A DNA stretch of 6,093 nt from Salinisphaera sp. UBA6602 (GTDB lineage Bacteria; Pseudomonadota; Gammaproteobacteria; Nevskiales; Salinisphaeraceae), in contig DJIE01000204.1 of the NCBI GenBank assembly GCA_002433465.1, positions 1-6,093 on the forward strand. Reading direction: 5' to 3'. The position numbers and the translations under genes are program-made. The notes under the pieces are model-generated. The model was not told the DNA's origin, searched no databases, and was given only the letters and a program-made list of their open reading frames with translations. Shown piece by piece: positions 1 through 5,498 of the stretch; position 1 is the first letter of the stretch; each line of letters starts with the position of its first letter.

Positions 1-145
1 AGGCGCGGGCCGCCGAGCGTGGCGAGCCACGGTCAAGGCCCGGAACGCCGCATGGCACGCCCAGCGCGGGCAATGCGCCGCCTTATCTCACGACGACACG
101 CCCTATGCCAGAATAGCCGGCTTTCGCAGGCAGACCCCAACAGGC

Positions 146-967
146 ATGGCACGGCGTCCTATTCTGGTATTCGACTCCGGCATCGGCGGGCTGACCGTGC
201 TGCGCGAAATCCGGCAGGTGTTGCCCGATCGCCGCCTCGTCTATGTGGCTGACGATGCCGGCTTTCCCTACGGCGACTGGGACGAAGACCGGCTGCGCGA
301 TCGCCTGATCACACTGATGGGCCGCCTGTTGAGCGACCACACGCCGGAAATCGTCGTCATTGCCTGCAATACGGCCGCCACACTCGCACTGGCGGATCTA
401 CGCGCGGCGTATCCGACGGCCTGTTTCGTGGGCACGGTACCTGCGATCAAGCCGGCCGCCGAGCGCAGCCGCTCGCGGCTGGTATCGGTACTGGCCACAC
501 CGGCGACCGTGCGCCGCGACTACACCCGCCAGCTGATCGCAACGTTCGCGGCCCATTGCGAGATCAACCTGGTGGGCAGCCGGCAGCTCGCCCGTCTGGC
601 CGAGGCCCATGTTCAGGATAACGCCGACGACGACGCGGCGATCCGTGCGGAAATCGCCCCCTGCTTCGTCGAAAAGGCCGGTCAGCGCACCGATATCGTG
701 GTGCTCGCCTGTACCCACTATCCGTTTCTGGCCGGTGTCTTCGAGCGGCTGGCGCCCTGGCCCGTGCAATGGCTCGATCCGGCGCCGGCGATCGCCCGCC
801 ACGTGCTCAGCGTGTCCACGGTCGCTCTCGGCCCGGCAGAGCCTGCGGCTGTGACCGGCGAAGGGACGGATCCTGTTGCCTTGTTTACGTCCCGACGACC
901 CAATCCGGCACAGCGCCGGCTGATGGAGCAATTCGGTTTGCGGGTCGCGGTACCGGGCCCGGACTGA
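146..967 (+). CDS. murI: Glutamate racemase
   Basis: This enzyme interconverts L- and D-glutamate in the cytoplasm and supplies D-glutamate for the peptidoglycan stem peptide. The 273-residue product has the usual family length and all key motifs: an N-terminal D10-S11-G-I-G-G-L segment, P41-Y42-G43, the first catalytic cysteine in A-C74-N75-T76, and the second in A-C189-T190-H191-Y-P. In the family these two cysteines are the paired acid/base residues of the cofactor-independent racemization. The ATG at 146 is the first possible start in its frame within the window. The frame stays open to the left edge without any ATG, GTG or TTG, and [12 protein letters not shown] is where family members normally begin. 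The ribosome binding site is poor, with only AGG-like bases nearby. The wording [11 protein letters not shown] and [12 protein letters not shown] is what I recall from alphaproteobacterial MurI proteins. The gene is followed by a long non-coding gap, so it is probably not cotranscribed with the downstream reductase. Confidence 0.95.
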   Translation: MARRPILVFDSGIGGLTVLREIRQVLPDRRLVYVADDAGFPYGDWDEDRLRDRLITLMGRLLSDHTPEIVVIACNTAATLALADLRAAYPTACFVGTVPAIKPAAERSRSRLVSVLATPATVRRDYTRQLIATFAAHCEINLVGSRQLARLAEAHVQDNADDDAAIRAEIAPCFVEKAGQRTDIVVLACTHYPFLAGVFERLAPWPVQWLDPAPAIARHVLSVSTVALGPAEPAAVTGEGTDPVALFTSRRPNPAQRRLMEQFGLRVAVPGPD

Positions 968-1098
968 TCGCCTGAAAAAAGCGTGTGTCGTCGTTTAATT
1001 GCGCGATAGCGGCATGCCGCAGCGCGGACGGCGCCGGTCACCGGTCGTTGCGCATACCGATTTAACGTCGCTAACGCGCTGAATGACGATTATTAGAG

Positions 1099-1115
1099 CT
1101 TAAACCGAGTTCAAG
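1099..1115. promoter_or_regulatory. Candidate operator, 17-bp inverted repeat
   Basis: CTTAAAC-CGA-GTTCAAG pairs in 6 of 7 arm positions around a three-base centre. It lies about 260 bases upstream of a desCB-like operon. In Pseudomonas the TetR-family regulator DesT (related to FabR) controls desCB by binding a palindrome in the promoter, so this dyad is a reasonable operator candidate. That link is inferred from gene context only. It lies well upstream of the promoter boxes suggested here, which weakens a simple repression model unless the true promoter is closer to it. Confidence 0.3.
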
Positions 1116-1178
1116 TCGTCGCCTATGCGTACCGAATCTAACCCTCTGGTTTCGCGGCACTAATCGTAAAATAATCCA

Positions 1179-1207
1179 TTTCAAAACCCACATCCCTGAT
1201 CGATAAA
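1179..1207 (+). promoter_or_regulatory. Possible sigma-70 promoter for the reductase-desaturase operon
   Basis: TTTCAA at 1179-1184 and GATAAA at 1202-1207 are separated by exactly 17 bases. They match the consensus hexamers at 3 and 4 of 6 positions respectively. A TAAAAT box at 1167-1172 matches the -10 consensus at 5 of 6 positions but has no good -35 partner. Both lie in the AT-richest part of the gap. The implied leader of roughly 155-195 bases is long. This is weak evidence and only marks the likeliest area. Confidence 0.25.
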
Positions 1208-1361
1208 GACGTTTCCGGCCGGCGGGTACGATTCATCCTGGCGCAATGGTGAAAAAGCATCGCCATATCTGAAACGAAACGCCTGTGCTACAACAAACCG
1301 AACAAAATAAGCAGTCGAAGCGCGCCGTAGAGCCCACACGACTGCAACGGCCATGCCGTGC

Positions 1362-1367
1362 GAGGAG
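1362..1367 (+). promoter_or_regulatory. Ribosome binding site GAGGAG deciding the reductase start
   Basis: GAGGAG ends five bases before the ATG at 1373. An in-frame GTG at 1358 would give five extra residues but would place this site inside the coding sequence and has no comparable site of its own. The ATG is therefore the better start. Confidence 0.75.
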
Positions 1368-1372
1368 ATGCG

Positions 1373-2431
1373 ATGAAACCGATCGTGAGGAAGGTGCTGA
1401 AGAGCTCTTTGGCGAAGTCACTGACCACGCCGCTGTCGGTCGATCACTACCTGGGGTTGATCGACAGCAAGCTTTCCGTCAACGAGCCGCGCGGACGTAT
1501 TGCCGATGTCCAGCGCCAGACGCCCGACAGCGTCACCCTGACCATCGCCCCCAACGACAACTGGATCACGCCACGCCCGGGCCAGCATATTCTCTTCGGT
1601 ATCGATCTCGACGGTGTACGTCATCGCCGCTGCTTCTCGATTGCAAGCGCGGCCCGTAACGACCGGGTGGAAATCACGGTCAAGCGCAACGGCGACGGCG
1701 TGGTCAGCAATTTTCTGGTCGACCGGGCCAAGGCCGGCCAGCTGGTCTATCTGAGCCATCCCGAAGGCGAGTTCTACCCCAACGTCGAACCGCCGGCCAA
1801 GGCATTGCTGCTGAGTGCGGGCAGTGGCATCACACCGGTGATGAGTATTCTGCGCTCCTGGATCGATCAGGACTGTCTGCCGGACGTGGTGTTCATGCAC
1901 TACGCCAGCACCGACGAGGACATGATCTATACCGACGAGCTGGACGCACTGGCTGACGCCCATGCGTCGCTGTCGCTCGTCATCCGCTATACCCAGGAGC
2001 ACGGGCGTATCGATGGCGACACGCTCGATCGCGAGATGCACGAACTTGGCGAACGCATGACCTGGCTGTGCGGGCCGTCGGGTTTCATGGACGCCGCCGA
2101 GTCGCTGCTCGACGCACGCACCACGAAGCCCATCTTTCGTGAACAGTTCGAGGCCAGCCGCCGCGAGGCCGCCCAGGGCGAAGGCGAGGTGCATTTCATC
2201 AAATCCGACGTGGCCGCCTCCGGCGACGAAGGCTCGCTGCTGGAAGTGGCGGAAAACGCCGGGCTGAACCCGCCCTATGGCTGTCGCATGGGCATCTGTC
2301 ACAGCTGCAAGTGCCGCGTGAGCGAGGGCACGGTGCGCGACCTGCGCAACAACGAAGTGCGCGAGATTCGCGATACCGACATCCAGATATGTATCCATGC
2401 CGCGGCGGGCGACGTCGCGCTGGAAATCTAA
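1373..2431 (+). CDS. desC: NAD(P)H-dependent flavin/[2Fe-2S] oxidoreductase, desaturase electron donor (DesC-like)
   Basis: A 352-residue ferredoxin reductase with a C-terminal ferredoxin. About 45 residues precede the catalytic fold. The FAD-binding domain follows with R86-C-F-S89-I-A-S, then the NAD(P)-binding domain with A-G150-S-G152-I-T-P155 and C233-G-P-S-G. The C-terminal plant-type ferredoxin domain holds C304-x4-C309-x2-C312-x27-C340, the full set of [2Fe-2S] ligands. In this family electrons pass from NAD(P)H to FAD to the iron-sulfur centre and on to a partner enzyme. The next gene, 50 bases downstream on the same strand, is a membrane fatty acid desaturase that needs exactly such a donor, and this order matches desC-desB of Pseudomonas aeruginosa. 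The protein is probably cytoplasmic or peripheral to the inner membrane, since no transmembrane segment is seen. The general enzyme class is secure; the desC name rests on gene context, and similar reductases serve oxygenases or hybrid-cluster proteins. Confidence 0.85.
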   Translation: MKPIVRKVLKSSLAKSLTTPLSVDHYLGLIDSKLSVNEPRGRIADVQRQTPDSVTLTIAPNDNWITPRPGQHILFGIDLDGVRHRRCFSIASAARNDRVEITVKRNGDGVVSNFLVDRAKAGQLVYLSHPEGEFYPNVEPPAKALLLSAGSGITPVMSILRSWIDQDCLPDVVFMHYASTDEDMIYTDELDALADAHASLSLVIRYTQEHGRIDGDTLDREMHELGERMTWLCGPSGFMDAAESLLDARTTKPIFREQFEASRREAAQGEGEVHFIKSDVAASGDEGSLLEVAENAGLNPPYGCRMGICHSCKCRVSEGTVRDLRNNEVREIRDTDIQICIHAAAGDVALEI

Positions 2432-2433
2432 CA

Positions 2434-2456
2434 GGCGTTCTCGATGCAAGAACGCC
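2434..2456 (+). promoter_or_regulatory. Intercistronic stem-loop between reductase and desaturase
   Basis: GGCGTTCT, a seven-base loop CGATGCA, and AGAACGCC form a perfect 8-bp stem starting three bases after the reductase stop. The following GTTCT at 2457-2461 can pair with the same AGAAC segment, so two mutually exclusive hairpins are possible. No T run follows, so it is unlikely to be a strong intrinsic terminator. It may stabilise one half of the mRNA, adjust the ratio of reductase to desaturase, or act as a DNA operator because it is a 23-bp palindrome. The structure is visible; its role is inferred. Confidence 0.5.
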
Positions 2457-2481
2457 GTTCTACCCAACCGAGGAGCAAATC

Positions 2482-3651
2482 ATGGGCCGACCGACACATT
2501 TAAGCGACGCCGACGTCGAACAATTCGGCGCCGAACTCGACGCCCTGCGCGACGAGGTGATGAAAAGCCTCGGCAAGGACGACGCCCGCTATATCTATCG
2601 CGTGCTCAATACCCAGCGTTTTTCCGAAGTGGCCGGGCGCGCGCTGCTGTTTGCCGGCATCCTGCCGCCGGCCTGGCTGGCCGGCACCGCGCTGCTGTCG
2701 CTTTCCAAGATCCTCGAGAACATGGAAATCGGCCATAACGCCATGCACGGCCAGTGGGACTGGATGCAGGACCCGGCGCTGGACTCGGCCACCTACGACT
2801 GGGACAACACCTGCCCCGGGCGCGAGTGGAAGCATTCGCACAACTACATGCACCACACCTATACCAATATCGTGGGCATGGATCGCGACGTGGGCTATTC
2901 GATCCTGCGCATGAGCGAAGACCAGAAATGGAACCCGGCCTTTCTGTTCCAGCCGTTCTATGTGCTCGCCCTCGCCGCATTCTTCCAGTGGGGCGTGGCC
3001 CTGCACGACCTGGAATGGGAGCGCGTGGGCAAGGACAAAAGCTATGCCGAGGCGCTATCGCAGGGGCGCGATATCTGGCGCAAGGTTCGCCGGCAGGTGC
3101 TCAAGGACTATGTGCTGTTCCCGGTGCTGGCCGGGCCGATGGCGCCGTTCGTGTTTTCCGGCAACATGGTCGCCAACTTCAATCGCAACGTATGGTCGTT
3201 TCTGATCATCTTCTGCGGGCATTTTACTGAAGAAGCCGAGATGTTTCGTATCGAGGAAACCGAAAACGAAACCCAGGGCGAGTGGTATCTGCGCCAGATG
3301 CTGGCCTCGTCGAACGTCAACGGCTCGGTGCCGTTCCATGTGCTGACCGGCCATCTGGGTTATCAGATCGAACACCATCTGTTCCCGGACATGCCTTCCA
3401 ACCGCTATCGCGAAATCGGGCCCAAGATCCAGGCGATCGCCGAACGCTACAATCTTAACTACAACACCGGTCCGTTCTCGAAACAGCTCGGCGGTGTGGC
3501 CAAGCGTATCCTGCGTATGGCGCTGCCCCATCGACGCAAGCGCAAGGGGCCGATGCCTTCGAGCATTCATCACGAACGCCCGGCAGCGAAAACGCAGGCC
3601 CAGCGGCGCACGCGCACGAACGGCTCGGCGGCCACGGCGGCTGCGCATTGA
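2482..3651 (+). CDS. desB: Membrane di-iron fatty acid desaturase (DesB-like acyl-CoA desaturase)
   Basis: This 389-residue integral membrane enzyme inserts a cis double bond into a fatty acyl chain, using O2 and electrons from the reductase encoded just upstream. The histidine boxes of the family are all present: H85-N-A-M-H89, H120-N-Y-M-H124-H125 and Q295-I-E-H298-H299, with a further histidine in G-H247-F-T-E. Hydrophobic stretches near residues 50-78, 153-173, 209-228 and 235-246 fit the usual two membrane hairpins. The ATG at 2482 is preceded by GAGGAG at 2470-2475 with six bases of spacing; the frame is open further upstream but only inside the reductase gene. The Q-I-E-H-H third box and the partner reductase match DesB of Pseudomonas aeruginosa, an aerobic delta-9 acyl-CoA desaturase, but regiospecificity and whether the substrate is acyl-CoA or acyl-lipid cannot be read from motifs. 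The last 40 residues form a basic, low-complexity tail rich in R, K, A and T. Confidence 0.88.
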   Translation: MGRPTHLSDADVEQFGAELDALRDEVMKSLGKDDARYIYRVLNTQRFSEVAGRALLFAGILPPAWLAGTALLSLSKILENMEIGHNAMHGQWDWMQDPALDSATYDWDNTCPGREWKHSHNYMHHTYTNIVGMDRDVGYSILRMSEDQKWNPAFLFQPFYVLALAAFFQWGVALHDLEWERVGKDKSYAEALSQGRDIWRKVRRQVLKDYVLFPVLAGPMAPFVFSGNMVANFNRNVWSFLIIFCGHFTEEAEMFRIEETENETQGEWYLRQMLASSNVNGSVPFHVLTGHLGYQIEHHLFPDMPSNRYREIGPKIQAIAERYNLNYNTGPFSKQLGGVAKRILRMALPHRRKRKGPMPSSIHHERPAAKTQAQRRTRTNGSAATAAAH

Positions 3652-3668
3652 GAGCGAGATACCTGGCA

Positions 3669-3689
3669 GGGTCAGGCGATGCTTGACCC
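3669..3689 (+). terminator. Short hairpin after the desaturase gene
   Basis: GGGTCAGGC-GAT-GCTTGACCC forms a 9-bp stem with one G-T pair and a three-base loop, 17 bases after the desaturase stop. No T tract follows. It could protect the 3' end of the mRNA or form part of the termination region together with the stronger hairpin that follows. Confidence 0.35.
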
Positions 3690-3701
3690 CGCAGGCTGAC
3701 C

Positions 3702-3733
3702 GACAGCGCGCTACCCGTGGGTGGCGCGCTGTC
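3702..3733. terminator. Strong shared hairpin between convergent genes
   Basis: GACAGCGCGC and GCGCGCTGTC form a perfect 10-bp GC-rich stem. The 12 inner bases (TACCCGTGGGTG) can extend it by further pairs around a small loop. It lies between the desaturase stop at 3651 and the convergently transcribed symporter stop at 3751, the expected place for a bidirectional terminator. There is no T run on either side, so it may pause RNA polymerase or block 3' exonucleases rather than act as a textbook intrinsic terminator. Confidence 0.5.
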
Positions 3734-3750
3734 CATAGAGCGCTCGTGCG

Positions 3751-5214
3751 CTACGCGTTTCGATATTCAGCCGCGAGTGCTTCATCAACCGGCTTGGTGA
3801 TCAGGCTCACGGCCACGAAGATCGCGATATTGCACAGCAGGCCGATCAGGCCGGCGTTCATGTCCCAGGGCGTGGTATCCGCCACGATCTGGTAGTAGTA
3901 GTTGACGCCGATGCCCACCACCATGCCACTGATCGCACCCACGGCGGTGCCGCGCTTCCAGATCAGCGCGCCGTAGACCGCAGGCACGAACTGGGCGATC
4001 GACCCATAGGCGCCCACCAGCAGCGCGATGATCCCGGCCGCGCCGAAAATCGACAGCCAGTAGGCCGCCGCGCCGATGCCGACCACGGCCAGGCGCATGA
4101 TCCATATCTGGGCGCGCTCGGACAGATCCGGCTTGACCGCACGACAGATATCGCGCCCGAAGGACACCGAACCGCCGTGGGTGATCGCATCCGAAGACGA
4201 CATGGCCGCAGCCAGCGAACCCGCACCGATCAGGCCATAGAGCCAGCCGCTGGCACCGAGCTCGTTGGTGATGAGATAGGGCAGCAGCTCGTCGGCGCTG
4301 CCGAGCGCGTCCGGGGCGACCACGCCGATACCGGCATAGCCCACGAACAGCACCGGCACCAGGAAAATACCGAACAGCGGGAAGGCCAGCGTGGTGAGCT
4401 TGATGCGTTTTTCCGTGGTGGTATAGGACTTGGTGAACAGATGCGGCCACATCAGAAAGCCCAGGGCCGACACCACGATCACCGAGGCAAAGGCCATCGC
4501 CGACATGGGCGAGCCGTCACGCCCGATGGTCAGAAAATCCGGCTGCGCGGCGTTGATGGCCGAGAACATGTCGCTAGGCCCGTCGTGCAGCGTGTTCACC
4601 AGATAAAAGCCCACCGCCCAGGCGACGATGAGCATGAGCGCGCCCTGCAGCACATCGCTCCAGGCCGCGCCGCGCACGCCGGAACTGGCCACGTAGATGA
4701 CCACGATCCCATAGGCCAGCAGCGCGCCGAACCAGTAAGGGATAACGCCTTCGGTGAGAATGCTGAAGATGAAGGCCATGCCCTTGATCTGCAGCGTCAG
4801 ATACTGGATGAAGGCCAGCACCGAAATCACGCCGATCAATACCGTGAGCGCGCGTGAGCAATAACGATCGCCCACGAACTCGCCCAGGGTGACGAAGTTC
4901 TTGCGCGCGCCGATACGCCCGACCTTCGGCCCGAGCACGTACCAGGGCAGAATGCCCAGCGCCAGATAGGCCGGTACGAAATACGCAGCCGCGCCTTGCG
5001 AGAACGCCATCCCCGGCCCGCCCAGAAAAGCGAAGGCGCTGAAGACCGTACCGCCCATCATGAACCAGACCACGATGAAGCCCAGTCCCCGATCGGCGAC
5101 CGCATATTCGGACACCGACCAGAACGAGCGCTTGCGGCCCGCCAGCAGCCCCAGTGCGAACGCGATGACCAGATAGACCAGCATCGAGCCCAGCGCGAAC
5201 ATCCAGTTGCTCAT
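3751..5214 (-). CDS. Sodium:solute symporter family (SSF) permease
   Basis: A 487-residue, highly hydrophobic inner-membrane protein with about 13 predicted transmembrane segments, the normal size for the SSF family, whose members couple solute uptake to sodium entry. Supporting signatures are the early segment G-G-T-V-F-S-A-F-A-F-L-G-G-P-G around residues 54-68, the G-V-R-G-A-A-W-S-D-V-L-Q-G block at 179-191, and A-G-S-L-A-A-A-M-S-S-S-D-A at 331-343. In the family, that last region contains serine/threonine residues that bind sodium. The ATG at 5214 overlaps the stop of the DUF3311 gene as ATGA and has GGGAG six bases upstream (5221-5225), indicating translational coupling. Together with the DUF3311 partner this resembles monocarboxylate, amino acid or pantothenate-type SSF carriers, but the substrate is unknown. 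The adjacent amidohydrolase hints at an amidated or N-acylated compound or its hydrolysis product. Confidence 0.9.
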   Translation of the reverse strand: MSNWMFALGSMLVYLVIAFALGLLAGRKRSFWSVSEYAVADRGLGFIVVWFMMGGTVFSAFAFLGGPGMAFSQGAAAYFVPAYLALGILPWYVLGPKVGRIGARKNFVTLGEFVGDRYCSRALTVLIGVISVLAFIQYLTLQIKGMAFIFSILTEGVIPYWFGALLAYGIVVIYVASSGVRGAAWSDVLQGALMLIVAWAVGFYLVNTLHDGPSDMFSAINAAQPDFLTIGRDGSPMSAMAFASVIVVSALGFLMWPHLFTKSYTTTEKRIKLTTLAFPLFGIFLVPVLFVGYAGIGVVAPDALGSADELLPYLITNELGASGWLYGLIGAGSLAAAMSSSDAITHGGSVSFGRDICRAVKPDLSERAQIWIMRLAVVGIGAAAYWLSIFGAAGIIALLVGAYGSIAQFVPAVYGALIWKRGTAVGAISGMVVGIGVNYYYQIVADTTPWDMNAGLIGLLCNIAIFVAVSLITKPVDEALAAEYRNA

Positions 5215-5438
5215 GTCTCGCTCCCGCGGCCGTGTTCATAGACATAGAAGCAAAGAATGGCCACAAACGCGGCCAGCTCGACCAACACGATCCAGAACAG
5301 ATTGAACGGCAGCCCGAACACCAGCGGCTCGACGCGATCCGCAAAGGTGAATACGGGCACGGTCATCAGCGTGACCGCCGCGATCAAGAACACGATATAG
5401 GCGCCGGTCGCACTGCGACGCCTGGGTTTATTTTCCAT
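5211..5438 (-). CDS. DUF3311 small membrane protein, symporter partner
   Basis: A 75-residue protein with two transmembrane segments, near residues 13-32 and 44-66, and a basic N-terminus (M-E-N-K-P-R-R-R). The linker R-V-E-P-x2-F-G-L-P-F-x-L-F-W at about 36-49 is the pattern I recognise for DUF3311, a family found directly upstream of SSF symporters and thought to be an accessory subunit. The start is the ATG at 5438, with AGGGAG at 5443-5448 four bases upstream. A longer frame beginning at 5474 would begin inside the intergenic hairpin and has no such site. Its stop overlaps the symporter start by four bases, so the two are almost certainly cotranslated. The biochemical role of DUF3311 proteins is not established. 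Confidence 0.82.
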   Translation of the reverse strand: MENKPRRRSATGAYIVFLIAAVTLMTVPVFTFADRVEPLVFGLPFNLFWIVLVELAAFVAILCFYVYEHGRGSET

Positions 5439-5442
5439 GATG

Positions 5443-5448
5443 CTCCCT
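5443..5448 (-). promoter_or_regulatory. Ribosome binding site AGGGAG of the DUF3311 gene
   Basis: AGGGAG on the minus strand lies four bases before the ATG at 5438 and settles the start of this small gene in favour of the shorter form. Confidence 0.7.
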
Positions 5449-5454
5449 GCGATG

Positions 5455-5489
5455 AAAAGCCCGGCCGGCCCCAATGCATTTGGCCGGGC
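5455..5489 (-). terminator. Terminator-like hairpin between amidohydrolase and DUF3311 genes
   Basis: On the minus strand GCCCGGCC (5489-5482), a 15-base loop and GGCCGGGC (5466-5459) form a perfect 8-bp all-GC stem, followed directly by TTTT (5458-5455). This looks like an intrinsic terminator with a short T tract. It lies 10 bases after the amidohydrolase stop and 6 bases before the DUF3311 ribosome binding site, so there is no room for a promoter between the two genes. It may terminate part of the transcripts and lower expression of the transporter genes. Confidence 0.5.
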
Positions 5490-5498
5490 CGCGGCCGA

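Larger units (their letters stand above)
968..1372 (+). promoter_or_regulatory. Long non-coding region upstream of the reductase-desaturase operon
   Basis: About 405 bases lie between the murI stop and the reductase start. I see no convincing protein gene on either strand. The middle is clearly AT-richer than the flanking genes (for example, 13 of the 40 bases at 1161-1200 are G or C), as expected of a promoter region. It contains a run of six A's at 975-980, a perfect 12-bp palindrome GCGGCATGCCGC at 1009-1020, two TAACG copies nine bases apart at 1063-1076, a 17-bp inverted repeat at 1099-1115, and promoter-like boxes near 1167-1207. There is no hairpin followed by a T run after murI, so no intrinsic terminator could be assigned there. 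I infer that the control region of the downstream operon lies here. Confidence 0.6.

Noticed and set aside
1..145. Open frames on both strands at the left edge, including one in frame with murI and a possible minus-strand gene start near position 70.
   Set aside because: The frame continuous with murI has no start codon in the window and the family N-terminus fits the ATG at 146. The minus-strand frame would need a TTG start and offers only about 25 codons without any recognisable sequence.
1009..1020. Perfect palindrome GCGGCATGCCGC as a murI terminator.
   Set aside because: A 12-bp perfect palindrome leaves no proper loop and no T run follows, so it was only mentioned as part of the gap.
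1063..1076. Two TAACG copies nine bases apart as a regulator binding site.
   Set aside because: Five-base repeats at this spacing occur easily by chance and I know of no matching regulator.
1418..2467. Long 349-codon open frame on the minus strand opposite the reductase.
   Set aside because: It is the antisense of a gene with clear FAD, NAD and [2Fe-2S] motifs. Its translation is rich in H, A, V and R with no domain, as is typical of antisense frames in GC-rich DNA.
4177..4857. 226-codon plus-strand frame inside the symporter gene.
   Set aside because: The translation is highly polar and rich in R, H, Q and G with no domain, and it lies opposite a clear membrane transporter.
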